Part shown: positions 1 through 8,658 of the stretch, one piece after another | How positions within the stretch are numbered: the stretch's first letter is position 1 | How the letters are laid out: each line of letters begins with the position of its first letter | NCBI RefSeq assembly: GCF_039535115.1 | Contig: NZ_BAAAWO010000001.1 | Span: 2,666,001-2,730,000, forward strand | Length of the DNA: 64,000 nucleotides | DNA from: Paeniglutamicibacter sulfureus | Lineage (GTDB): Bacteria; Actinomycetota; Actinomycetes; Actinomycetales; Micrococcaceae | Reading direction: 5' to 3' | Made by a program: the position numbers and the translations under genes | The notes under the pieces: generated by a model | Seen by the model: only the letters and a program-made list of their open reading frames with translations | What the model was told of the DNA's origin: nothing | Databases searched by the model: none

Positions 1-1173
1 GATACCCCGGGCCTTGAACGCCGCTTCCTCGAGGTCCTGGACGAGACCATCCGGGCGGACATCGACCGCGGCGACTACCACGGCGCCAATGTCATCGTGG
101 CGCGCCACGGCGAGATCGCCATGCGCGGCAGCTACGGCATGGCCGAGGTCGCAACCGACCGCCCCACCCGATCCGATGACGTGTACCGCATCCTTTCCAT
201 GTCCAAGGGCTTCACCAACGTCCTGATCTACCGGGCCCTCAGCGAGGGCAAGCTCATGCTCTCCACGCGAGTGGTCGACCTGATCCCGGAGTTCTTCGGC
301 ACCGAACCGTTCCGCGCGGCCCGCAAGGACCGGATCAACCTCGCACACCTGCTCACCCACCGCGCCGGCATGCCCGCCACTCCCAACCCGGGGGTCGGCC
401 CGGAGGGCTTCGCCGTGCTCGCAGACGTCATTTCGGCGCTCTGCGGCGTGGACGTGATCAATGAGCCCGGCACCAACCTCAACTACTCCGCGGCCATCAA
501 CCACGCGCTCATGGGTGAGATGGCCCGCCGCGCGTACGGGGCAGCCTCCTTCCGGGAGCTCATGCAGGAGAAGGTGTTCGGGCCGATCGGGATGGAGAAC
601 ACCCGCTTCGGCATGCCCGCCGACTGGCAAGAGCGGGCCGTGCCGCTGAAGGTCATCGAAGCCAACGACTCGTGGCTCAAGCCCGAGGACATCGAGTGCC
701 TCAACGACGTCATCGACCGCCCCGACGCCGAGATGCCCTGGGTGGGCGCGGTCTCCACGATCGAGGACGTCTTCGCGTTCACCGAGGTGCTGCGCAACAG
801 GGGCCGCACCGCGAACGGGGAGCAGCTCTTCGGGGAGTCGGTGCTCGACTTTGCCACGTCCAACCAGACCGGCGATCAGATCAACGACCTCTACGGCATG
901 GTCGCCGCAGCTCGCAGCTGGGACCTCCCGCCGGGGAACATGGGCCTGGGCATGGCGTTGGCCGGAAGCGGCACGCACGCCCGGTTCTTCGGTCCGTTTG
1001 TCTCCCCGCGCACCTTCGGCTCCTACGGCGCCGGATCCTCGCTGCTGTGGGTCGACCCGGTCTCCGGCCTGTCCTTCTGCTTCCTCTCCTCCGGGGTGAT
1101 GGACGAGGGCGACAATGTCGCACGCTTCCAAAAACTGTCCACCATCGCCGCCTCCGCGGTCACCAGCAAGTAA
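1..1173 (+). CDS. Serine hydrolase, class C beta-lactamase / esterase EstB fold (5' end cut)
   Basis: The reading frame is open to the left edge, so the N-terminus lies outside the window; a GTG at 97 is inside the domain and not a convincing start. The protein has the penicillin-binding/beta-lactamase fold: the SxxK nucleophile motif is SMSK (codons near 199-210), followed by the YSA form of the second motif (near 484) and a glycine-rich GSYGAGS stretch (1018-1038) where true beta-lactamases carry KTG or HTG. This pattern fits esterases and lactone or amide hydrolases rather than antibiotic-degrading enzymes. No signal peptide can be judged. The P450 fusion gene begins 10 bp downstream, so the two are probably co-transcribed and the hydrolase may open an ester or lactone formed or used by that oxygenase. 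The fold is secure; the substrate is not visible. Confidence 0.85.
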   Translation, partial: DTPGLERRFLEVLDETIRADIDRGDYHGANVIVARHGEIAMRGSYGMAEVATDRPTRSDDVYRILSMSKGFTNVLIYRALSEGKLMLSTRVVDLIPEFFGTEPFRAARKDRINLAHLLTHRAGMPATPNPGVGPEGFAVLADVISALCGVDVINEPGTNLNYSAAINHALMGEMARRAYGAASFRELMQEKVFGPIGMENTRFGMPADWQERAVPLKVIEANDSWLKPEDIECLNDVIDRPDAEMPWVGAVSTIEDVFAFTEVLRNRGRTANGEQLFGESVLDFATSNQTGDQINDLYGMVAAARSWDLPPGNMGLGMALAGSGTHARFFGPFVSPRTFGSYGAGSSLLWVDPVSGLSFCFLSSGVMDEGDNVARFQKLSTIAASAVTSK

Positions 1174-1183
1174 GGAACCGGCC

Positions 1184-3436
1184 ATGACCGTCCTCCAGGA
1201 CAATGCCCGGCCCATGGGCCGCTGCCCCGTCGCCCACGGCTTCGATGCCATGGGCGACGACTACTACCACGACCCCGCCCGCCACCTGGCGGAAGTTCGC
1301 GACGCCACCCCGGTGTTCTGGTATCCGTACCTCAACGCCTGGATCGTCACCAAGCACGAGGATTGCCTGACCGTCCTCTCCGACTGGCAGACCTATTCCT
1401 CGGCGGCCAACTCCGCCGCGGACGTCCCGGCGAAGCATCGGGACATCTACCCGCCGGAACTCGTGGCGAAGATGATCGTGGGCCAGGACCCGCCGGGCCA
1501 CACCGACGCCCGCTCCGTGGCCCAGCGCGGCTTCATCAAGGAACGCATGGACCGGCTCCAGCCGGAAATCGAGGCCCGGGCACACCGGATCATCGACAGG
1601 TTCGAGACCAAGGGGTCGGCGAACCTGCTCGAGGAATACTCGCTGGAGCTGACCACCCAGACCATCATGGCCCTGTTGGGACTCGGCTATGAGCATGAGG
1701 CCATGCTGCGGCAGTTGCGCGATGACCTCTTCGCGGTGCTGTCCTCCGCCCACGAGCCGCTGCCCGAACCGAAGCGTTCCGAGGTGTGGGACCGCTTTGT
1801 CGCGGCCAACCTGGTATTGCGCGGCATCGTCGATTCACGGCGCGATTCGGACGCCGACGACATCATCTCGGTGATGGCCTCGGCCAGGAACGACGACGGG
1901 TCCTGGGCACTTCCGACCCCGCAGATCGCCTTGCACGTTTCCGAGTTCGCGGCGGCCGGCACCGACACCACCGCCCAGGCCATGACCAACGCGGTCATCT
2001 TCCTCGCCGAAAACCCCGAGGCGCTGCAGGATGCGATCGACGAGCCAGAATTGTGGTCACGGGTCTTCGAGGAAACCGTCCGCCGACGCCCGTCCTCGAC
2101 CTTCACCTCCCGCCGCGCCACCCGCGACGTCGAACTCTCCGGGATCAAGATCGCGGCCGGGGACATGATCTGGATCGCCTTGGCCTCGGCCAACACCGAC
2201 CCCGAGCATGTGGATCGTCCCTTCGAATTCGACATCCATCGCCCCAACCCCACCGACCACCTGGCCTTCACCGCCGGTCGGCACACCTGCCTGGGCAATC
2301 CGCTGGCCCGGGTCCAGGGAACCACCGGCCTGCGGGTGCTTTTCGAGCGCCTGCCCTCGCTTCGGCCCGACGAGACCGACGCGCCGGACTTCCTGAAAAT
2401 GGCGCTGCTGCCGGTGCGTCGTTCCCTGAACGTGCACTGGGACGTGGCCGATGTCGAACGCTCCCGCGAACGCACGATCCGCACGGTGAACCTGCAGGTC
2501 CTTCAACGGACCGAGGCTTCTGACTGCGTTGCCGCATTGACTCTGGGACATCCGGATGGGGGCCAGCTTCCGCATTGGAAGGCCGGGGCACACGTCGATG
2601 TCCACATCCCCAACGGAGAGCTTGAGCCCTACGTGCGGCAGTACTCGTTGTCCTCGGACTCCGAGGAGCGAACCATCTACCGGATTGGCGTGCTCAAGGA
2701 AGTGGCAGGGCGAGGCGGCTCCGCTGCCGTCCACGAGACGCTCCTCCCCGGCTCCCGCGTCACCGTGTCCTGGCCGCGCAACAACTTCCGCCTTTCCCCC
2801 GCAGGGAAGTACCTGTTCATCGCCGGAGGCATCGGCATTACGCCGATCCTCGCCATGATCAGGGAGGCCGAGCGCGCGGGCGCCGACTGGGAACTGACCT
2901 ACGGCGGCCGCACCCGCACGTCGATGGCTTTCCTCGACGAGCTGGCCGCCTACGGCGAGAAAGTCGCCATTGTTCCCCAAGACGAGTTCGGGCACGTGGA
3001 CTTGCCCGGGCTGCTTGCCGAGGCGCGGGCGGACACCCTGGTCTACGCATGTGGTCCCGAGCCGCTGCTCCGGGCAGCAGAGGAGCACGCGGCGCACTGG
3101 CCCAAGGATTCATTGCGTCTGGAGCGGTTCGCGCCCAAGTCCGTGGAGCGAACCGCTCCAGATGCCCCGTTCGAAGTCGAGTTCGCCGAGTCCGGCACGG
3201 TCATTGAGGTCGGCGCGGACGAGACAATCCTGGATGCAGCCCAGAAGGCAGGGCTGCCGGTGATTTCCTCGTGCAAGACCGGAACCTGCGGCACGTGTGA
3301 GACCCCGGTTCTCTCGGGGCGTGCCGACCACCGGGACTCGATCCTTTCGGCCTCGGAACAGGAAGCCAACGAAACCATGATGATCTGCGTGTCCCGCGCC
3401 GCCGGGAACTGTCCGCGGCTGGTGCTCGGCCGCTGA
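1184..3436 (+). CDS. Self-sufficient cytochrome P450 fused to PFOR-type reductase and ferredoxin (CYP116B-like)
   Basis: A 750-residue NAD(P)H-dependent monooxygenase in one chain. Residues 1-400 are a P450 with the I-helix AAGTDTT, the K-helix ETVR and the heme-loop FTAGRHTCLG, with the proximal thiolate at Cys369. Residues about 430-640 are a phthalate-dioxygenase-reductase module with the flavin motif RQYSLSS and the nucleotide-binding GGIGITP and ACGPE. Residues 660-750 are a plant-type 2Fe-2S ferredoxin with Cys697, Cys702, Cys705 and Cys735. This order and length match the CYP116B (P450RhF) class. The start is the ATG at 1184; the open frame reaches back to 1115 but overlaps the upstream gene. 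Family members hydroxylate or O-dealkylate aromatic and alicyclic compounds; the substrate here is unknown, and the neighbours point to ring catabolism. Confidence 0.93.
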   Translation: MTVLQDNARPMGRCPVAHGFDAMGDDYYHDPARHLAEVRDATPVFWYPYLNAWIVTKHEDCLTVLSDWQTYSSAANSAADVPAKHRDIYPPELVAKMIVGQDPPGHTDARSVAQRGFIKERMDRLQPEIEARAHRIIDRFETKGSANLLEEYSLELTTQTIMALLGLGYEHEAMLRQLRDDLFAVLSSAHEPLPEPKRSEVWDRFVAANLVLRGIVDSRRDSDADDIISVMASARNDDGSWALPTPQIALHVSEFAAAGTDTTAQAMTNAVIFLAENPEALQDAIDEPELWSRVFEETVRRRPSSTFTSRRATRDVELSGIKIAAGDMIWIALASANTDPEHVDRPFEFDIHRPNPTDHLAFTAGRHTCLGNPLARVQGTTGLRVLFERLPSLRPDETDAPDFLKMALLPVRRSLNVHWDVADVERSRERTIRTVNLQVLQRTEASDCVAALTLGHPDGGQLPHWKAGAHVDVHIPNGELEPYVRQYSLSSDSEERTIYRIGVLKEVAGRGGSAAVHETLLPGSRVTVSWPRNNFRLSPAGKYLFIAGGIGITPILAMIREAERAGADWELTYGGRTRTSMAFLDELAAYGEKVAIVPQDEFGHVDLPGLLAEARADTLVYACGPEPLLRAAEEHAAHWPKDSLRLERFAPKSVERTAPDAPFEVEFAESGTVIEVGADETILDAAQKAGLPVISSCKTGTCGTCETPVLSGRADHRDSILSASEQEANETMMICVSRAAGNCPRLVLGR

Positions 3437-4118
3437 CAGCGGCTCGACGCAATTCACCGCGTCCGTCCACGCATCTTGCGCGGAATCGTCGGCCTGCAAC
3501 GCGTCGGCCCACGGAGGGCCGGCAGGGCGGCGTCCTCCGGGTGCGGAAGGTCTAGTCCAGAGCGGGGAAGATCCAGGGGTGCCGCCCATGCACGTCTGGA
3601 CCTTCCCCGCTCCAGACGTGCATGGGCGGGGTTTCCCCCCTGGTGGATCCGACGTGCCGACGGGCAAGTCCGCGAGGACAAAAAGCCGGTTGGCGCCTTT
3701 CTGCACACCTCGTGGGCACGGTGGAAAATTCCTTCGAGCACCGGCCATTCGGCCCGGCTGCAGGCAAATATCACCGCCCCCATACGCGAAGGCTATATCC
3801 CCTGACGCCCAACTATGTCGCCGCTATGTCAAAGCGGTCCCGGCCGATACTAGCGTGGTGACCAGGGCCACAACCGCATGGTTCCTTGCTTGAAGGCACT
3901 CGCCGCCTGGACCGTCAGGACATCCGGGCCACGGTCACCATCCCGCAAGGTCGCAACCGAGGGCCGGTCGACTTGTCTTGAACCCAAGACCTCCCCCGGG
4001 CAGGCCCCGAACACTGGACAACAACACCAGGTCGCACCCACCACGATCGGCACGACCATCCCCGCAGGCAGCATTGCGATGGCCCAACTCCACCCCCGAC
4101 AATGAAGGACTACCGACA
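3437..4118. other. 682-bp intergenic region with large inverted repeats
   Basis: No coding sequence is convincing here: the open frames are short, overlap on both strands and match nothing recognisable. The main content is the inverted-repeat block at 3555-3654, listed separately. Farther on, a heptamer CTATGTC occurs twice (3814-3820 and 3824-3830), the second inside a weak CCGCT/AGCGG dyad. These could be regulator sites for the gene starting at 4119, but no promoter is clear enough to call. Confidence 0.6.
3555..3654. repeat. Nested inverted repeats with mutually exclusive stems
   Basis: A perfect 19-bp inverted repeat occupies 3582-3600 and 3611-3629 with a 10-bp loop. The loop and the inner ends of its arms (3598-3617) are also nearly complementary to 3555-3573 (both sides contain the core GCGGGGAAG / CTTCCCCGC), so the two stems cannot form together. 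The outer flanks 3570-3580 and 3640-3650 also share an imperfect complement around CCAGGGG. The block lies 120-220 bp after the P450 stop codon. It may terminate that transcript, act as a leader switch for the gene at 4119, or be a copy of a dispersed intergenic repeat. Confidence 0.7.
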
Positions 4119-4913
4119 ATGACGACGAACACCGTGTCCGCTCAGGCGATCTCACCGACGCAACTCCGGGAGGATTTCGAGCGACTGCACGGTCGCTGGG
4201 ATGAACGGCTGCAGGCGTTGCTGGAATTGAACCCGCGTATGTTCGAGGTACATGCCGGCCTCGTTGGCGTCTCCAATCGCCAAGGGGTCCTGTCCGAGAA
4301 GATCGGCCATCTGGTCCACCTTGCCGTTGCCGCGGCGGCCACACACCTCTACGGGCCCGGGACCGAGGGCCACATCCGCGGAGCCCTGCGTGCCGGCGCT
4401 ACCGAGCAGGAAATCGCGGAGGTCCTGCAACTGACCGGGACATTGGGTATCCACGCGCACAACGTAGGTGGGCCGATCCTGGAGAAGGTCCTCAGGGAGA
4501 CGGGCAACCTGCCACAGACCCCTGAGCCCTTGACCGAGCACCAGCACCGACTCAAGGCCTCTTTCGAAGCGCGCAGGGGCTTCTGGCATGAAGATTTCGA
4601 ACAACTCCTGCGCCTGGATCCGGACCTCTTCGAGGCGTACTGCGAGTATTCCGGCCTCCCCTGGACCGAAGGCGAGCTGGAACCCAAGGTCCGGGAATTC
4701 ATCTACATTGCCTTCGACGTCGCCGCCACCCATCTGCACCGGCCCGGCATTGAGCAGCACTTCCGCAATGCACTGCGCCACGGAGCCACCGCGCAAGAGC
4801 TGCTGGCCGTCCTGCAGATTGCTTCCACCCTCGGCACCCACGGGGTGCTTGAGGGTGCACTGGCAATGGCCCGCGTGCGTGCGCATGAATCCGTAACCGC
4901 CGAACAGGAGTAA
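4119..4913 (+). CDS. Protein with two carboxymuconolactone decarboxylase (CMD) domains
   Basis: 264 residues made of two successive copies of the CMD/AhpD-like helical domain, near residues 20-125 and 150-250. Each contains an ATHL(Y/H)xPG segment followed by H(I/F)RxALR(A/H)GAT and a TLGxH stretch. Neither copy has the CxxC of AhpD peroxidases, so it belongs with the decarboxylase/unknown side of the family. The chosen ATG is preceded by AAGGA at a good distance; the frame runs further upstream to 3978 without support. An SDR gene follows after 5 bp, so the two are almost certainly co-transcribed. Double-domain CMD proteins recur in catabolic operons for cyclic compounds; a lactone-decarboxylase or ring-cleavage role here is inference. 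Confidence 0.85.
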   Translation: MTTNTVSAQAISPTQLREDFERLHGRWDERLQALLELNPRMFEVHAGLVGVSNRQGVLSEKIGHLVHLAVAAAATHLYGPGTEGHIRGALRAGATEQEIAEVLQLTGTLGIHAHNVGGPILEKVLRETGNLPQTPEPLTEHQHRLKASFEARRGFWHEDFEQLLRLDPDLFEAYCEYSGLPWTEGELEPKVREFIYIAFDVAATHLHRPGIEQHFRNALRHGATAQELLAVLQIASTLGTHGVLEGALAMARVRAHESVTAEQE

Positions 4914-4918
4914 ACAGC

Positions 4919-5785
4919 ATGACCACTACAACCACTAACACAAACCATTCAACGATTTCCGAGGAACGCCGGCTGAGAAAACTTGGCGAACTATTCAATG
5001 TTCGGGGTTTGGGGATCGTCGTCACCGGGGGCGGTAGCGGTCTGGGCCTACGCATGGGCACCGCCTTGGCCGAGGCCGGCGCCCACGTGACGCTGCTCGA
5101 TATTGTCGGGGATCGGCTTCTGGAAGCCCAGGCAGAACTGGCCGGACGAGACGTGCTGGTTGACGTTGCCACGGTGGACACCACCGACTTCGAAGAGCTC
5201 GACGCGCTTTTCGAGCGGCTCGAGCATGGCGAGCACGGACTTCACGCAGTATTCGCCAACGCGGGGATCAGTGCAGGGATCGGTCCGCGCCTGAAGTCCG
5301 GGCGGATCACCGACCTGGATCGTGAGCGCTGGCAGCAGGTCCTCGACGTGAACCTCACCGGGGCCGTCAACGCGATGTCGGCGGCGGCACGTCACCTGAA
5401 TGCGGGAACCGGACGCATCGTCGTCACTTCCTCCGTTGGTGGTATTCGGGCAGATCCGATGGTCGGCTACGCCTATGCCGCGACGAAGGCAGGGGTGGTC
5501 GGCTTGGTCCGCAACGCCGCGCTCGAGCTCGCCCATCGAGGGATCACCGTCAATGCGATCGCGCCCGGCCTTTTTGAGACCGGGATTCGCAAGGCAAACC
5601 CCGTTGCCCAGGCGATGAGCTCGGATTTCATGAAGGTCTCCGCAATGAAACGAGCCGGAGAGCTCTCTGAACTCGAAGGCCTGGCCGTTTACCTGGCCTC
5701 CCCTGCATCCAGCTATGTCACTGGTGCGGTGCTCAACATCGACGGTGGCGGCCAGCATGTCGGACCCAACGAGGTGGAACTCTAG
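4919..5785 (+). CDS. Short-chain dehydrogenase/reductase (SDR)
   Basis: A 288-residue classical SDR. The cofactor loop TGGGSGLG is near residues 40-47, an NAG motif follows near residue 117, and a TSS serine plus YAATK give the Ser-Tyr-Lys catalytic residues. The C-terminal NIDGGG is typical. There is an N-terminal extension of about 35 residues before the Rossmann fold. It probably oxidises an alcohol to a ketone, or the reverse, with NAD(P). It follows the CMD gene by 5 bp and ends about 150 bp before a terminator hairpin, so it is the last gene of that unit. The order P450 - CMD - SDR suggests that it handles the alcohol made by the P450, which is inference. Confidence 0.9.
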   Translation: MTTTTTNTNHSTISEERRLRKLGELFNVRGLGIVVTGGGSGLGLRMGTALAEAGAHVTLLDIVGDRLLEAQAELAGRDVLVDVATVDTTDFEELDALFERLEHGEHGLHAVFANAGISAGIGPRLKSGRITDLDRERWQQVLDVNLTGAVNAMSAAARHLNAGTGRIVVTSSVGGIRADPMVGYAYAATKAGVVGLVRNAALELAHRGITVNAIAPGLFETGIRKANPVAQAMSSDFMKVSAMKRAGELSELEGLAVYLASPASSYVTGAVLNIDGGGQHVGPNEVEL

Positions 5786-5935
5786 GCCCTCCTTCACCGT
5801 TGCCCGGACGGCTCCGCGCACGATTTTCATAGCCCGGGCATTCCCCGGTGCCTTGCCGTTGCAATGCTGCCCGCCGGGGTCTGCAGCGCAACGGGATGGC
5901 ACCGCATGACTGGAAGCTGATGGAAGCCCCCATTT

Positions 5936-5960
5936 AGCCGGCGCCGTGCGCCGGCTTTTC
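5936..5960 (+). terminator. Rho-independent terminator after SDR gene
   Basis: A perfect 9-bp G/C-rich stem (5936-5944 with 5948-5956) has a 3-nt loop and is followed by TTTC. It closes the CMD-SDR transcription unit. Confidence 0.75.
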
Positions 5961-6108
5961 GTGGTGGCCTGAATTGGGCCTGAAACTGCAGGCAAGATCC
6001 GGCGGGCGGCCATGGTCGCCCCTGTCGGCATGCGCAGAATGTTCTGGCCCGCGCGCCTTCCGGCCTACTTGCTATACGAGAACCATATACCCGCACAATC
6101 CCCAGATC

Positions 6109-6138
6109 TTGACACGTGTCTAGTAATGTCCGGACAAT
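6109..6138 (+). promoter_or_regulatory. Promoter with overlapping 10-bp palindromic operator
   Basis: A consensus -35 TTGACA lies at 6109-6114. A possible -10 GACAAT (6133-6138) follows after 18 bp. The -35 box overlaps the perfect palindrome GACACGTGTC (6111-6120), which would let a bound repressor block polymerase. The likely ligand is the TetR-family protein encoded downstream at 7789-8370. Confidence 0.55.
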
Positions 6139-6231
6139 GGTGACTTGCATCACGCTCGCAAAGATTGGCGGATGTCCGATGGGGGCGCCTGCGCCCGTTC
6201 GGCAGGTGTTCCACCCTCCCAAGGAGATCGC

Positions 6232-7764
6232 ATGAGTACTAATCGGTTACCGGCCGCAGCCACCCCACAGGGGTCGGCTTCGCCATCCTCGTTCGGCAGA
6301 CGTTCGACAGTGGACACCATCGATTCGGGGGAACCAGCCGGCAGGACCCTCGGGTGGCGCAAGGGCGGCCTGATGATGGCGGTGACCTTCTCGCTGCTAC
6401 AAATGCTCAATGAGGTCGGGACCCTCATGGCCATTCCGCTCTACGGGTCAATGGCAGCCGGACTGGGCCTGGAGCCCCAGCAGGTATCTTGGGCACTGCT
6501 GGCCACCACACTTTGCGGGGCTTCAACCATTGCGTTGCTGGCAAAGGCCGGTGACGTCTTCGGCCATCGCCGCCTGATGATCTGGTGCGTCCTGGGGATC
6601 ACCTTGGGCTATGTCGTCTCCGCGATTGCCCCGAACTTCACCGTGCTGTTGATCGGTCGCTTCCTCACGGGCGTTATGGCCGGGCAGGCCCTTTGCCTGG
6701 GAATCATGCGCGATCGCCTCAGCTCCGTGGATCGCAAGAAGGCCGTAGCCGTCATTGCGGCAGGCCAGGCAGTGGGAGTATTCATTGGCTTTGCGTTCGG
6801 TGGCCTGTTTGTTGCGCTCGGACTTAGCTGGCGAATTGCGTTCATTTTCGGCGCCCTTCTGACAGTGCTCTCCTTGGTTGCATTCCTCCGTTGGGGCGAC
6901 GACTCGGACGCACTCCTGCGCCACAAGGGCTCCTCGAGGTCCTTGGACGTCGTGGGCGTCTTGCTCATGGGCCTTGGCCTCACGGCCTTGTGCGTTGGAA
7001 TCAGCCAGTCGATGGTGTGGGGGCCCACCTCGATGCTGACCATCGTCGCCGTCGGACTGGGCGTCGTCCTGCTTGTCGCATCCCTGGTCTGGGAGTCCCG
7101 TTCGGCCCATCCCCTGGTCGATGTCAAGGAAATGTTCTCGGCGCGACTCCTGCCCGCCTATACGGTGTTCCTCACCATGGGCATCACCGGAATGCTCATG
7201 TTCAACCTCGTCATGACCTGGGCCATGTTGCCGGCACCTCTCCTCGGTTACGGCTTCGGGTTCAACCCGCTCTTCTCCAGCCTACTTTTCATCCCCATGA
7301 TCATCGCCGGCATCGTTGCCGCACGCTATGTCTCCCGGGCCCTGGTCCGCATACCGGCGCGCAACGTGATCCTGGGTGCGGCGTTTGCCCTGGCCGCCGA
7401 CTTCGTGTTCCTGCGCTTCACGCACGAGCATGTAATCGCGGTACTCGTGGCGATATTCGTCTTCGGTTTCGCCTACACCTCGCTCCTCACCACCGCGGTC
7501 TCCGTCATTGCGCTCGAAGCACGCGAAGCACAGGCGGCCGGAACTGCATCGGTATACGTAGCCATCGCACTCGCTGCTTCGTCGATCGGCGCGGCGATCT
7601 TCTCGGCCATCATGGGTTGGGGCTCCGACCCGATCACCATGGCACCGCGGCCGGAGGTTTTTGAGGTCGGATTCACCGTGGCGGCCTTCGCGACGATTTT
7701 CGCCATCGTCTCGGGCCTCACGCTGTCGAAGCAGGTGCGGCTCTCCCGTATCCAAGCCCACTAA
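6232..7764 (+). CDS. MFS transporter, DHA2-like
   Basis: A 510-residue polytopic membrane protein of the major facilitator superfamily. After a roughly 45-residue hydrophilic N-terminus, about 12-14 hydrophobic segments follow. The loop between segments 2 and 3 carries the family signature GDVFGHRRLM. Length and segment number suit the 14-segment DHA2 drug:proton antiporter group, but uptake cannot be excluded. The ATG at 6232 is chosen because AAGGAG lies 6 bp upstream; the frame is open back to 6145. It is convergent with a TetR gene 24 bp away, and its promoter carries a palindrome suited to such a repressor. Export or import of the substrate or product of the P450 cluster is plausible inference. 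Confidence 0.88.
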   Translation: MSTNRLPAAATPQGSASPSSFGRRSTVDTIDSGEPAGRTLGWRKGGLMMAVTFSLLQMLNEVGTLMAIPLYGSMAAGLGLEPQQVSWALLATTLCGASTIALLAKAGDVFGHRRLMIWCVLGITLGYVVSAIAPNFTVLLIGRFLTGVMAGQALCLGIMRDRLSSVDRKKAVAVIAAGQAVGVFIGFAFGGLFVALGLSWRIAFIFGALLTVLSLVAFLRWGDDSDALLRHKGSSRSLDVVGVLLMGLGLTALCVGISQSMVWGPTSMLTIVAVGLGVVLLVASLVWESRSAHPLVDVKEMFSARLLPAYTVFLTMGITGMLMFNLVMTWAMLPAPLLGYGFGFNPLFSSLLFIPMIIAGIVAARYVSRALVRIPARNVILGAAFALAADFVFLRFTHEHVIAVLVAIFVFGFAYTSLLTTAVSVIALEAREAQAAGTASVYVAIALAASSIGAAIFSAIMGWGSDPITMAPRPEVFEVGFTVAAFATIFAIVSGLTLSKQVRLSRIQAH

Positions 7765-7771
7765 TCCCGCT

Positions 7772-7787
7772 CCGGCCTGAGGGCCGG
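7772..7787. terminator. Short hairpin between convergent genes
   Basis: CCGGCC at 7772-7777 and GGCCGG at 7782-7787 form a short stem between the MFS and TetR stop codons. No T-run follows, so the terminator assignment is weak. Confidence 0.3.
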
Positions 7788-7788
7788 G

Positions 7789-8370
7789 TCACTCGCCGAA
7801 CAAATTTGCCCATTGCCGGGCCAATGAGGCGAGGACCCGGTCCTCTCGTTCGTTGTGGCCTCGGATGTACAGAAAGTAGAAGTTTCGTTCCAAACTCGTC
7901 ATGAGGGTCGCCATGTGCACCTCCCGGTCTTGCCGCTCATCCTCGGTCTGGCAACCGTTGTACAACGTGGTCTGGACCGAGGCGATCCGCCTGAGCAATC
8001 CCAGCCATTCATCGAGTACGTTCGGCTCAGCAGCCATGGCACGGTTGATTGCCTCGAACTCCGCAGCGTACTGCACCCACATGAGACGAGCTTTTTCGAG
8101 CCACTGCCTCATCGAATCGGGCGTGTGGTCCGGCATCTGGTTGAGGATCGCGTACAAATCGGCAACCTCTGCTTCAATCTCCTGCATCCGGCTCATGATG
8201 ATCTGTGGCTTGCTATTGAAGTAGAGGTAAAGGTTGGCCCTGCTCCCGCCAGCAGCCGAAGCTATCTGCGCCATTGACGTCTGCTCATAACCCTTGTCCT
8301 TGAACAGCCGTAGTGCCTCATCCACAAAACGCTGTCGAGTGGCTGCGCTCTTGGAGGTGCGCTCAGTCAC
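7789..8370 (-). CDS. TetR/AcrR family transcriptional regulator
   Basis: 193 residues from a GTG at 8370. The N-terminus holds the TetR helix-turn-helix: a helix starting at TRQRFVDEALRLF, then TSMAQIASAAGGSRANLYLYF, the typical recognition helix and turn. The remaining 140 residues are an alpha-helical ligand-binding domain without a recognisable subfamily. The open frame continues to 8670, but those residues look non-coding, and 193 residues is the normal family length; the GTG has no strong ribosome site, so the exact start is uncertain. It is convergent with the MFS gene and divergent from the metallo-hydrolase gene. The palindrome at 6111-6120 is a candidate operator. Confidence 0.85.
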   Translation of the reverse strand: MTERTSKSAATRQRFVDEALRLFKDKGYEQTSMAQIASAAGGSRANLYLYFNSKPQIIMSRMQEIEAEVADLYAILNQMPDHTPDSMRQWLEKARLMWVQYAAEFEAINRAMAAEPNVLDEWLGLLRRIASVQTTLYNGCQTEDERQDREVHMATLMTSLERNFYFLYIRGHNEREDRVLASLARQWANLFGE

Positions 8371-8658
8371 CGGCGGTTCTGGAGTGTGCGAAATCAAGGT
8401 GCGCTCATGTTCCGTTCGTGGGAGGACTTGCCGACTGTTTGCTTGGAATCCTTGGCGGAAAATCCTTGCGGGGCTGGTGCCGCATATCAACATTGTCTCA
8501 AACTCGTCCGAGGGATGTGCCCACGCACGGTCTGGTGACCGTGGATCTGAGGACAAGTTGAACACCGAATCCGGGGCCATACCCGGGTCGTATACCTGCT
8601 CTCCACGGCTTGAACTTGATCGCGCAGAAAGACCAAGCCGCGCTGTTAGGGTCGTCAC

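Larger units (their letters stand above)
5786..6231. other. Intergenic region with terminator and promoter/operator
   Basis: No gene is seen in these 446 bp. It contains the terminator hairpin at 5936-5960 for the upstream unit and the promoter/operator region at 6109-6138 for the MFS transporter gene, listed separately. The rest is unremarkable. Confidence 0.6.

Noticed and set aside
1..1173. Assignment of the first gene as a true beta-lactamase
   Set aside because: The KTG/HTG triad is replaced by a glycine-rich segment, as in esterases.
3476..3893. Several overlapping open frames on both strands after the P450 gene
   Set aside because: They arise from the G/C-rich inverted repeat, have no ribosome sites and match no family.
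6232..7764. Assignment of the MFS gene as an antibiotic-resistance pump
   Set aside because: Family membership alone does not show the substrate, and the neighbours are catabolic.
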